A DNA stretch of 6,976 nucleotides from Actinomycetes bacterium (lineage in GTDB: Bacteria; Actinomycetota; Actinomycetes; Propionibacteriales; Propionibacteriaceae). The notes beneath the pieces were generated by a model. It was not told the origin of the DNA. It made no database searches and saw nothing but the letters and a program-made list of their open reading frames with translations. Shown piece after piece: positions 1 to 6,211 of the stretch. The stretch lies in the NCBI GenBank assembly GCA_023387135.1, contig JAEWIK010000299.1, forward strand, positions 1-6,976, in the 5' to 3' direction. The stretch's first letter is position 1. Every line of letters starts with the position of its first letter. The position numbers and the translations under genes were made by a program.

Positions 1-7
1 TACGGCC

Positions 8-1351
8 ATGAGGCTCGCGGTGCCGGTGCTGGCAGCCGCCGCGCTCATGGTCTCGGCGTGCTCCGCGCCGTCCGGGCTGACGGTGCAGGGGACGGTCGAG
101 GACGACCTGGTGGTCGTGGCGGTCCCGGCGCTCGCCGCTCCGGCGCTCGACCTCGATGCGGGGTTCGCGCCCGCGGCGGGTGCGCCGTCGCCCGCGCCGT
201 CCGGTGGCCCCGCAGCACCTCCAGGCCTGGCCGGCTTCGTGAGGGTCGCGGACGTGGCCGTCGCGGTCGGCGACACCGTGGTGACGGGACAACGCCTCGT
301 CGCTCTCGACGACGCCCTGCTGCGCGCCCAGGTGAAGGTCACCCAGGCTGCAGCGGCCGTGGCGACGTCCCAGGTGACGGTGCTGGACGACAGGATCTCC
401 GACACCCGCGACGCCGAGGACGAGATCGCCGGCAAGCGCGACGACGTGAAGGCGGCCATCGCCGACCTCACCAAGACAAGGGCGGACGTGAGGAAGGCGA
501 TCACCAAGCTGACCCGCACCCGCGCCGACCTGCTCGCACAACGAGCGACAGCGAGAGCCACCCGCGACAAGCTCGTCGCCCAGCGGGCGCAGGCCGAGGC
601 TGCCCTCGCCGCGCTGCCCCCACCCGGCACGCCGCTGCCCCCCGGGGCACCAACCCGCGAGCAACTGCAGGCGGCGATCGCCCAACTGACCTCGGGCATC
701 CAGCGGCTCGACGCCGGCCTCGCACAGCTCTCCGCCGGCCTGCGTCGGCTCGACGCCGGGCTCACGACCGCGAGGACGGGCCTGGCCAGGATCGACAAGG
801 GCTTGTCGAAGGCACGCGACGGGCTGCGCAAGCTGGACGACGCCAGGCGCGACGTGCTCGACGCCCGCGCCCAACTGGGGAGGCTGCGCCGCCTCGCCGA
901 GGTGGCGACGGGCACCGCCGGGGTCGGCGTCGACCTCGCGCGGACGCAACTCGCGCAGGCGACCGTCGCGGCTCCCGTCGCCGGCATCGTCGTGGACGTC
1001 GCGGCCACGGGCGACAGCCTCGCCCCGGGAGCGGCCCTGGTGACGATCAGGACGTCGGGCGCGGGGAAGGCTTCCACCTGGCTGTCCCCCACCCAGGCCT
1101 CGCGGGTGTGCGTCGGCGACACTGCCACGCTGCACGCCGACTGGATGGCGCCGGGCGACGACGTCTCCGCGACCCTCACGACGATCGGCACGCGCGCCGA
1201 GTTCCCCCCGACCTCCCAGGCCACCGACGAGGTGCACCTGACCCGCGCCTTCCTCGTCGAGTTCAGCGCGACGACCGCCCTGCCGGCGGGCGTCCCCGTG
1301 ACCATCTCCCTCCATCCCTGCAAGCCGGGTGCACCGGCATCCCCGAGGTGA
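8..1351 (+). CDS. HlyD-family (membrane fusion) adaptor lipoprotein with a long coiled-coil hairpin
   Basis: A 447-residue extracytoplasmic adaptor, predicted to dock on the ABC exporter encoded downstream and help pass substrate away from the membrane. The N-terminus is a lipoprotein signal peptide: short basic n-region, hydrophobic stretch 3-15 and lipobox VSAC with Cys18 as the lipidated residue, which supports this start although only 7 upstream bases are visible. One half of a lipoyl-like (barrel-sandwich) domain lies at about 77-105 (VAVGDTV, LVALDD) and the other at about 317-347 (TVAAPVAGIVVDV). Between them is a helical hairpin, roughly 106-200 and 217-300, with a Pro/Gly-rich turn at 203-215. 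A beta-barrel region follows at about 365-436. Oddities are an Ala/Pro/Gly-rich insertion at about 43-75, seven glycines at exact 7-residue spacing (230-272), and only two cysteines besides Cys18 (368 and 438). The C-terminal half aligns by eye with the next gene product. The family is clear; the substrate is unknown. Confidence 0.88.
   Translation: MRLAVPVLAAAALMVSACSAPSGLTVQGTVEDDLVVVAVPALAAPALDLDAGFAPAAGAPSPAPSGGPAAPPGLAGFVRVADVAVAVGDTVVTGQRLVALDDALLRAQVKVTQAAAAVATSQVTVLDDRISDTRDAEDEIAGKRDDVKAAIADLTKTRADVRKAITKLTRTRADLLAQRATARATRDKLVAQRAQAEAALAALPPPGTPLPPGAPTREQLQAAIAQLTSGIQRLDAGLAQLSAGLRRLDAGLTTARTGLARIDKGLSKARDGLRKLDDARRDVLDARAQLGRLRRLAEVATGTAGVGVDLARTQLAQATVAAPVAGIVVDVAATGDSLAPGAALVTIRTSGAGKASTWLSPTQASRVCVGDTATLHADWMAPGDDVSATLTTIGTRAEFPPTSQATDEVHLTRAFLVEFSATTALPAGVPVTISLHPCKPGAPASPR
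695..841 (+). repeat. Heptad repeat array in the adaptor coiled coil (Gly-Leu at every seventh residue)
   Basis: Codons 230-278 of the lipoprotein encode seven consecutive 7-residue units. Each begins Gly-Leu (Gly-Ile in the first) and usually has Leu, Ile or Ala at the fifth position. Glycines fall at 230, 237, 244, 251, 258, 265 and 272. At DNA level the 14-mer CGGCTCGACGCCGG occurs at 704-717 and again at 746-759, exactly 42 bases (two heptads) apart, which suggests growth by internal duplication. The pattern resembles the heptad arrays of YhgE/Pip-type proteins and would form the descending arm of the hairpin. Confidence 0.8.
1345..1350 (+). promoter_or_regulatory. Ribosome binding site deciding the ATG at 1357
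   Basis: GAGGTG, followed by A at 1351, complements the 16S rRNA 3' end and lies 6 bases before the ATG at 1357. It overlaps the TGA stop (1349-1351) of the preceding gene. This favours ATG 1357 over the in-frame GTG at 1348, which sits inside the ribosome binding sequence itself. Confidence 0.65.
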
Positions 1352-1356
1352 TTCCC

Positions 1357-2142
1357 ATGCCCGCTCATCGCCGTCCTCCCGTCCCCGTCATCGTGCTGGT
1401 CGTGCTGCTGCTCCTCGGCGGCGGTGCCTGGTGGTGGTGGACCTCCGCCCACCCTGCCGAGGCCGACACCACCCTGCGCGCGAGCGGGTCGGCGGAAGCC
1501 CGCGAGTACCAGGTCTCCCCCGCGCTCACCGGCAGGGTCACCGCGGTGAAGGTCGAGGAGGGCGACACCGTCAAGGCCGGCGACGAGCTCGTGGTGCTGG
1601 ACGACGCGGCACTCAAGCTCCAGCGCAGCCAGGCCGAGCAGGGGGTCAAGGCGGCCCAGGCTGCCGTCAAGAACGCCCAGGACGATGACGACGCCACCAA
1701 GGCAGACGTCACAGCCGCCAAGGCGCGACTCGCCCAGGCCAAGGCATCTGTCGACCTCGCGACGCTGCAACTGGGCTACACGAAGGTCACCGCACCCCGG
1801 GACGGGCTAGTCGTGAGCGTGACGACCAACGCCGGCCAGAACGCCGCCCCGGGCCGCGCGCTGCTCACGCTGACCGATCCTTCCGACGTCTTCGTCAGGG
1901 TGTTCGTCCCCGAGCCCCGGATCGGCGAGGTGGCAGTGGGCGACCGGACGACGCTGACGACCGACGGCGGGGTCGCCACCACCGGCAGGGTGACCTTCAT
2001 CGCCTCGAGCGCCGAGTTCACTCCCAACACCGTGCAGACCGAGAGCCAGCGCGTCACGCTCGTGTTCGAGGTCAGGGTCGCCGTCGACGACCCCACGGCG
2101 ATCCGTGCCGGCATGCCCGTCGACGTCCGCTTCGCTTCATGA
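1357..2142 (+). CDS. HlyD-family membrane fusion (adaptor) protein, YbhG-like
   Basis: A 261-residue periplasmic-adaptor-type subunit of the ABC exporter, anchored by an N-terminal membrane segment (about 10-28, ending in four tryptophans, with basic residues before it). Lipoyl-like half motifs lie at about 53-83 (VSPALTGRVTAVKVEEGDTV) and 143-172 (VTAPRDGLVVSV). A short helical hairpin, about 84-140, lies between them and includes an acidic DDDD at its turn. The beta-barrel region follows and ends in the family-typical EFTPNTVQT and GMPVDVRF motifs, which recall E. coli YbhG as I remember it. The hairpin is far shorter than in the lipoprotein encoded just upstream, so the two adaptors are not simple duplicates. 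The open frame extends far upstream in the preceding gene, but that part is a shadow frame rich in Arg and Gly. The stop overlaps the next start as ATGA. Substrate unknown. Confidence 0.88.
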   Translation: MPAHRRPPVPVIVLVVLLLLGGGAWWWWTSAHPAEADTTLRASGSAEAREYQVSPALTGRVTAVKVEEGDTVKAGDELVVLDDAALKLQRSQAEQGVKAAQAAVKNAQDDDDATKADVTAAKARLAQAKASVDLATLQLGYTKVTAPRDGLVVSVTTNAGQNAAPGRALLTLTDPSDVFVRVFVPEPRIGEVAVGDRTTLTTDGGVATTGRVTFIASSAEFTPNTVQTESQRVTLVFEVRVAVDDPTAIRAGMPVDVRFAS

Positions 2143-3071
2143 CCGAGCCACGACAGGCCGCCATCGACGCCACCGGCCTGGTGAAGGACTTCGGCGCCGT
2201 CCGCGCCGTCAACGGCGTCGACCTCGCCGTCGCCACCGGCGCCGTCTACGGGCTGCTGGGGCCCGACGGCGCCGGCAAGTCGACCCTCATCAGGATGCTC
2301 GCGACAGTCCTGGCGCCCGACGCGGGCGAGGCCGAGATCTTCGGCGTCCCGCTCCGGCAGCCCGGGAGGATCACGGGACGGATCGGCTACATGTCGCAGA
2401 AGTTCTCGATGTATCCCGACCTGTCGGTCGCCGAGAACCTCGAGTTCTTCGCCAGGGTCCGCGGCGTGCCGAGGCAGCGTCGCCGCTCCCGGGCCGCGGA
2501 CCTGCTGGAGAGCATGGGGATGGCGGAGTTCACCAGGCGGCAGGCCCGCTTCCTCTCCGGCGGCATGAAGCAGAAGCTCATGCTGGCCAGCACGCTCATG
2601 CACGAACCCGACCTGCTGCTCCTCGACGAGCCGACGACGGGAGTCGACCCCGTGTCGCGCCGCGAGTTCTGGCGGATCCTCGCCGACATCCACGCCGAGG
2701 GCAGGACGGTGCTGGTCGCCACCCCCTACATGGACGAGGCCGAGCGCTGCACCGACATCGCGTTCATGGACGCAGGCAGGATCGCCCACGCGGGCACCCC
2801 CGACGCGCTGAAGGCCGCCGTCCCGGGGACCCTCGTCGAGGTGGCCGCCCCCGACCCACGGGCGGCCATCGCCGCGCTCGCCGGCGCACCCGGCATCGTG
2901 TCGACGCACCTGCTGGGCGACGTCGTGCGCGTGCTGGTCACCAGCGACCCGGAGGAGGTGGGAAGGATGCTCGCGTCCGACGGGATCGCCGCCGACGTCA
3001 GTCCCGTCGCCATGGACATGGAGTCGGTGTTCGCCTACCTCGCCGGCCAGCCCTCGCGGGAGGCGGCATGA
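2139..3071 (+). CDS. ABC transporter ATP-binding protein NBD1 (equivalent to the N-terminal half of YbhF)
   Basis: A 310-residue cytoplasmic ATPase powering the exporter. In order: Walker A GPDGAGKST (41-49, Lys47), Q-loop YMSQKFS (Gln87), signature LSGGMKQ (139-145), Walker B LLLLD with catalytic Glu164 (159-164), and D-loop at about 167-170. The H-loop reads ATPYMDEAE, so the switch histidine is replaced by Pro196. The Asp in Walker A (GPDG, usually GPNG) and the missing histidine both match my memory of the N-terminal half of E. coli YbhF. Residues about 228-310 form an extra C-terminal domain like that of many ABC-2 ATPases. The start is the ATG overlapping the preceding stop (ATGA). There is no clear ribosome binding site, so translation is probably coupled. 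The partner ATPase is the one starting at 5336. The gene is intact, and the residue changes look like specialisation, not decay. Confidence 0.9.
   Translation: MTEPRQAAIDATGLVKDFGAVRAVNGVDLAVATGAVYGLLGPDGAGKSTLIRMLATVLAPDAGEAEIFGVPLRQPGRITGRIGYMSQKFSMYPDLSVAENLEFFARVRGVPRQRRRSRAADLLESMGMAEFTRRQARFLSGGMKQKLMLASTLMHEPDLLLLDEPTTGVDPVSRREFWRILADIHAEGRTVLVATPYMDEAERCTDIAFMDAGRIAHAGTPDALKAAVPGTLVEVAAPDPRAAIAALAGAPGIVSTHLLGDVVRVLVTSDPEEVGRMLASDGIAADVSPVAMDMESVFAYLAGQPSREAA
3058..3063 (+). promoter_or_regulatory. Ribosome binding site for the first permease
   Basis: GGGAGG lies 4 bases before the ATG at 3068, within the end of the preceding ATPase gene. It supports that internal ATG as the true permease start within a much longer open frame. 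Confidence 0.55.
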
Positions 3072-4213
3072 GGTCCGCCCTCGACAGGATCGGTGCGGTC
3101 GTCACGAAGGAGTTCAGGCACCTGGCGCGCGACCCGCGCACCGTCGGCATCGTCCTGCTCATGCCGGTGTTCCAGTTGCTCGTCTTCGCGTACGCGATCA
3201 GCTTCGACGTCAGCCACCTGCCCACCCTCGTCATCGACAACGACAGGACTCCCGCCAGCCGCGAGTACCTGCGGCAGTACAGCGGCTCGCCGCTCTTCAC
3301 GATCGTCGGGTACGCCGACGACCAGGCGTCCGCCGAGCGTGCCTTCCAGGCAGGGAGCGCCGAAGTGGCGGTCATCGTCCCGGCGGGCTTCGGCAGGCAG
3401 CTCGCCGCCGGCGGCCAGGGTCAGGTGGGCGTGCTCATCGACGGCAGCGAACCCAACTCGGCGCGGGTCGCGCAGGCCTACACCAACGCGCTCAACCTGA
3501 CCTACCGCCAGGGCATCGCGACGGCGTGGGCGGGCAGCCAGGGCATCGACCTCGGCAGCATCGGCCAGCTCGAGTCACGGGTCAGGACCTGGTACAACCC
3601 CGAGCGCCGTTCCGCTATCTTCCTCATCCCGGGCCTGATGGCGGTCATCCTCGCGATCGTCACCGTCCAGCAGACCGCCCAGACCCTCGTCCGCGAGCGC
3701 GACCTCGGCACCGCCGACCAGCTCGCCGTGAGCCCGCTGCGCAAGCTCGAACTGATGCTGGGCAAGCTGCTGCCGTGGACGCTGCTCGCCTTCGTCGACG
3801 TGGTGGTCATCACCGCCCTGGCCATCGGGGTCTTCGGAGTGCCGCTGCGCGGTGACGTCCTCGCGCTGACCGTGGGGGCCGCCCTCTTCGTCTTCTGTGC
3901 CCTCGGGATGGGGCTCGTCATCTCGGCGCTCGCCCCCAGCGTGGACGTGGCCAACATCGCCGCCCTGCTGGTGGCGTTCCTGCCGACCTTCCTGCTGTCG
4001 GGCTTCGTGTTCGCGCTCGACCAGATCCCGACCGTGCTGGACTGGGTCTCGTACCTCTTCCCTGCCAGGTACATGATCACGATCTCCCGTGGGGTGTTCC
4101 TCAAGGGGTCGGGTTGGCCCGAGCTGTGGCAGCAGGTCGCGGTGCTCGGGTTGTACGCGGTGCTCTCGCTGGCGGCGGCATCGCTCCTCTACTCCAGGAG
4201 GCGGACGCGATGA
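3068..4213 (+). CDS. ABC-2 family transporter permease, first subunit (YbhS/YbhR-like)
   Basis: A 381-residue inner-membrane subunit of the exporter, predicted to pair with the next permease to form the translocation path. It begins with the ABC-2 N-terminal helix (VVTKEFRHLARDPRTVG, about 11-27). Membrane segment 1 spans about 27-45. A large extracytoplasmic domain (about 46-182) contains VIDNDRTPASR and VLIDGSEPN. Five further membrane segments lie at about 184-206, 234-258, 263-289, 293-315 and 355-375. The conserved cytoplasmic loop RERDLGTADQL with SPLRKLELMLGKLLP (209-236) is the family signature, and SGFVF and FPARYMI are also typical. The start is the ATG overlapping the ATPase stop (ATGA) with GGGAGG upstream. 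The upstream continuation of the frame inside the ATPase gene is Arg-rich shadow. Length and topology fit the ABC2_membrane_3 (YhgE/LptF-unrelated) exporter type. The substrate is unknown. Confidence 0.92.
   Translation: MRSALDRIGAVVTKEFRHLARDPRTVGIVLLMPVFQLLVFAYAISFDVSHLPTLVIDNDRTPASREYLRQYSGSPLFTIVGYADDQASAERAFQAGSAEVAVIVPAGFGRQLAAGGQGQVGVLIDGSEPNSARVAQAYTNALNLTYRQGIATAWAGSQGIDLGSIGQLESRVRTWYNPERRSAIFLIPGLMAVILAIVTVQQTAQTLVRERDLGTADQLAVSPLRKLELMLGKLLPWTLLAFVDVVVITALAIGVFGVPLRGDVLALTVGAALFVFCALGMGLVISALAPSVDVANIAALLVAFLPTFLLSGFVFALDQIPTVLDWVSYLFPARYMITISRGVFLKGSGWPELWQQVAVLGLYAVLSLAAASLLYSRRRTR
4196..4201 (+). promoter_or_regulatory. Ribosome binding site for the second permease
   Basis: AGGAGG, a full Shine-Dalgarno core, sits 8 bases before the ATG at 4210. 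It selects this start over an upstream in-frame ATG at 4114 that lies well inside the preceding permease gene. Confidence 0.75.
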
Positions 4214-5331
4214 GCCTGCGACGCGTCAGGACGCTGATCTGGAAGGAGTTCACCCAGCTCCGCCGCGACCCGCTGCTGCTGCGGCTGCTGATGTTCATGC
4301 CGATCATGCAACTCGTCCTCTTCGGCTACGTGGTGGCGGCCGACCTCAAGCACCTGGCCACGGCGGTGGTGGACCTCGACCGCTCGGCGACGTCCAGGCA
4401 GCTCGCGGACGCCTTCGCCGGCTCCGGCTACTTCACCATCGTCCAGCGACCCGCCAGCGAGGCCGACCTGCAGCCGCTGCTCGACGCAGGCACCGCGAAG
4501 GTCGGCATCGTCATTCCCGAAGGGACGCAGGCCGACCTGCTGGCGGGCAGGACGGCGGGCATCGGCATCGTCGTGGACGGCTCCGACTCGCAGGTGTCGT
4601 CGGTGGCCAGCGGGTACGCCTCGCAGATCGTCGCGCGCGCGAACCTGGAGCGGCTGCAGGCGATGGGGCTCGGCGAGGGGGCGCCGGGCATCGACGCGCG
4701 CATCAGGGTGGTGTTCAACCCCACCCTCGACCCGATCAACTCGATGATCCCCGGCCTGATAGCGGCGATCCTCGCGATCTCGTTGAGCGCGATCATGTCG
4801 CAGGCGGTCGTCCGCGAGCGCGAGTCGGGCACGCTCGAACAGCTCTTCGTGACCCCCATCCGTCCCAGCGAGTACATCGTCGGCAAGCTGACTCCGTACG
4901 CGGTGGTCGCGCTCGCGCAGGCGGGGATCGTCGCCGGCGTGGGCATGGCGTGGTTCGGCGTGCCGTTCTACGGCAACCTCGGGGTGGTCAGCGTGGGGCT
5001 CGCCCTCTTCCTGCTGGTCTGCATCGGGCAGGGGCTCCTGGTGTCGCTCATGTCGCGGACGCGCGCGCAGTCGATCCAGACGACGCTGTTCATCATGCTG
5101 CCCACCATCGTGCTGTCGGGCTTCATCTTCCCGATCTCGTCGATGCCCGAGGTGATCCAGCCGATCAGCTACCTGATCCCGCTGCGGTACGCCCTCGACG
5201 TGCTCAGGGGCTCGTTCATGAAGGGCAGCGGGTTCGCCGAACTCGCCGTCCCCCTGGCGGCGCTCGCGGGCTTCGCCGTGCTGCTGTTCGGCTCGGCGGT
5301 GCTCGCCACCCATCGCAGGATCACGGAGTAG
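4210..5331 (+). CDS. ABC-2 family transporter permease, second subunit (YbhS/YbhR-like)
   Basis: A 373-residue paralogue of the preceding permease with the same plan. An N-terminal amphipathic stretch LIWKEFTQLRRDP (9-21) is followed by membrane segment 1 at about 22-44, an extracytoplasmic domain at about 45-175 (VVDLDRSATSRQ, VVDGSDSQ), and segments at about 178-198, 226-250, 257-280, 288-308 and 345-365. The ABC-2 loop is closer to consensus than in the first permease: VRERESGTLEQLFVTPIRPSE (201-221) followed by GKLTPYA. SGFIFPISSMP near 303-313 is also typical. It probably forms a heterodimer with the first permease, matching the two different ATPases. The start overlaps the preceding stop as ATGA and has a strong AGGAGG. 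It ends in TAG, 4 bases before the next start. Confidence 0.93.
   Translation: MSLRRVRTLIWKEFTQLRRDPLLLRLLMFMPIMQLVLFGYVVAADLKHLATAVVDLDRSATSRQLADAFAGSGYFTIVQRPASEADLQPLLDAGTAKVGIVIPEGTQADLLAGRTAGIGIVVDGSDSQVSSVASGYASQIVARANLERLQAMGLGEGAPGIDARIRVVFNPTLDPINSMIPGLIAAILAISLSAIMSQAVVRERESGTLEQLFVTPIRPSEYIVGKLTPYAVVALAQAGIVAGVGMAWFGVPFYGNLGVVSVGLALFLLVCIGQGLLVSLMSRTRAQSIQTTLFIMLPTIVLSGFIFPISSMPEVIQPISYLIPLRYALDVLRGSFMKGSGFAELAVPLAALAGFAVLLFGSAVLATHRRITE
5325..5328 (+). promoter_or_regulatory. Ribosome binding site supporting the GTG start at 5336
   Basis: GGAG, preceded by C, is 7 bases before GTG 5336 and overlaps the end of the permease gene. The next in-frame start-like codon, GTG at 5423, has no such site and would begin right at the first strand of the ATPase fold. 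Confidence 0.5.
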
Positions 5332-5335
5332 CACA

Positions 5336-6160
5336 GTGAGAGGCGCAGCGGATCGCAGGGATCGCGGAAGACCGCCCAGGAGTGTCGACGGGGTCACCGA
5401 GCAGGCGGCACCCGAGCCTGCCGTGCGCGTGCGCGGGCTGGTGAAGAGGTTCGGCGACTTCACCGCGGTGGACGGCATCGACGTCGAGGTCCCCCGCGGC
5501 CAGGTGTTCGGCTTCCTCGGGCCGAACGGCTCGGGCAAGACGACCACCATCAGGATGCTGACAGGCAGTGTCGCCCCGACGTCCGGCGGCGCGTGGGTGC
5601 TCGGCGAGGACGTCGTCCACCACCCCGAGCGGGTGCGGGCGCGCATCGGCTACATGTCGCAGAAGTTCTCGCTGTTCGAGGACCTGACGGTGGCCGAGAA
5701 CCTCAGGTTCTATTCGCAGATCCACGGGCTCGGCAAGCAGGACTTCGCCGAACGGAAGGCGTGGGTCCTGCAGATGGCCGGCCTGGAGGGACGCGAGGAC
5801 GAGCTCGCCCGCAACCTGTCGGTGGGATGGCGGCAGCGGCTTGCCCTCGGCACCGCGACCATCCACTCCCCCGAACTGCTCTTCCTCGACGAGCCGACGA
5901 GCGGCGTCGACCCCGTTGCCAGGCGCCAGTTCTGGGACCTGCTCTACGACCTCGCCGCCGGCGGGGTCACCCTCTTCGTCACCACCCACTACATGGACGA
6001 GGCGACCCACTGCACGCGGCTGGCGTTCATCAACGGCGGCAGGCTGATCGCCCAGGGCAGCCCCGCCGAGTTGCGGGACTCCTTCGGCCCCGGCGCGACC
6101 CTGGAAGACGTGTTCGTCGGGTTGGAGCAACAGACCCGGGCGGCCCGGACCACCGACTGA
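5336..6160 (+). CDS. ABC transporter ATP-binding protein NBD2 (equivalent to the C-terminal half of YbhF)
   Basis: A 274-residue ATPase, the presumed partner of the NBD1 protein. The fold starts near residue 29 (VRVRGLVKRFGDFTAV). Walker A is GPNGSGKTT (62-70, Lys68), Q-loop YMSQKFS (Gln109), Walker B LLFLD with Glu186 (181-186), and the H-loop TTHYMDEA carries the switch His218. The signature is degenerate: LSVGWRQR (161-168) in place of LSGGQ, with Val and Trp at the third and fifth positions. E. coli YbhF has a comparably altered signature in its C-terminal half, as I recall it. Unlike NBD1 there is no long C-terminal domain. The GTG start adds about 25 basic, Arg-rich residues before the fold. 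GGAG 7 bases upstream supports this start, but the extension is the least certain part. The gene follows the second permease by 4 bases and closes the cluster. Confidence 0.9.
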   Translation: MRGAADRRDRGRPPRSVDGVTEQAAPEPAVRVRGLVKRFGDFTAVDGIDVEVPRGQVFGFLGPNGSGKTTTIRMLTGSVAPTSGGAWVLGEDVVHHPERVRARIGYMSQKFSLFEDLTVAENLRFYSQIHGLGKQDFAERKAWVLQMAGLEGREDELARNLSVGWRQRLALGTATIHSPELLFLDEPTSGVDPVARRQFWDLLYDLAAGGVTLFVTTHYMDEATHCTRLAFINGGRLIAQGSPAELRDSFGPGATLEDVFVGLEQQTRAARTTD

Positions 6161-6171
6161 GGAGGCAGGGA

Positions 6172-6202
6172 GCCGTGGGGTGGTGGCGTCCCCCGGCACG
6201 GC
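6172..6202 (+). terminator. Imperfect GC-rich hairpin after the exporter cluster (possible weak terminator)
   Basis: GCCGTG at 6172-6177 can pair with CACGGC at 6197-6202. The stem can be extended by GGG/CCC pairing if a GG bulge (6195-6196) is allowed. It begins 11 bases after the ATPase stop. No T-run follows, so it is not a classical intrinsic terminator. In GC-rich DNA such pairing can arise by chance. Confidence 0.25.
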
Positions 6203-6204
6203 GC

Positions 6205-6210
6205 TACGAT
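6205..6210 (+). promoter_or_regulatory. Candidate -10 element of the dinB promoter
   Basis: TACGAT fits the actinobacterial TANNNT -10 pattern. It would place transcription start near 6216-6218, inside the adjoining palindrome, an arrangement expected for repression. I see no convincing -35 hexamer at 16-18 bases upstream. Confidence 0.35.
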
Positions 6211-6211
6211 G

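Noticed and set aside
58..1356. Upstream extension of the second adaptor frame from ATG 58
   Set aside because: The translation before 1357 is Arg/Gly-rich shadow of the lipoprotein gene. The HlyD protein with its membrane anchor begins at ATG 1357, which has a proper ribosome binding site.
2724..2726. Missing H-loop histidine as a sign that the NBD1 gene is decaying
   Set aside because: The frame is intact, all other ATPase motifs are good, and the equivalent half of YbhF also lacks the histidine as I recall it. This looks like functional asymmetry.
2105..3067. Upstream extension of the first permease frame from ATG 2105
   Set aside because: This part overlaps the NBD1 gene in another frame and reads as Arg-rich low-complexity protein. 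The permease begins at ATG 3068.
4114..4209. ATG 4114 as start of the second permease
   Set aside because: It would overlap the preceding permease by 100 bases. ATG 4210 has AGGAGG upstream and gives the normal ABC-2 N-terminus.
4189..5646. Long open frame on the minus strand (485 codons) and similar ones at 1776-2909 and 5321-6271
   Set aside because: They lie antisense to clearly recognisable ABC genes. Their proteins are rich in Arg, Gly, His, Asp and Glu with no recognisable domain. Long antisense frames are expected in DNA with G/C-biased third positions.
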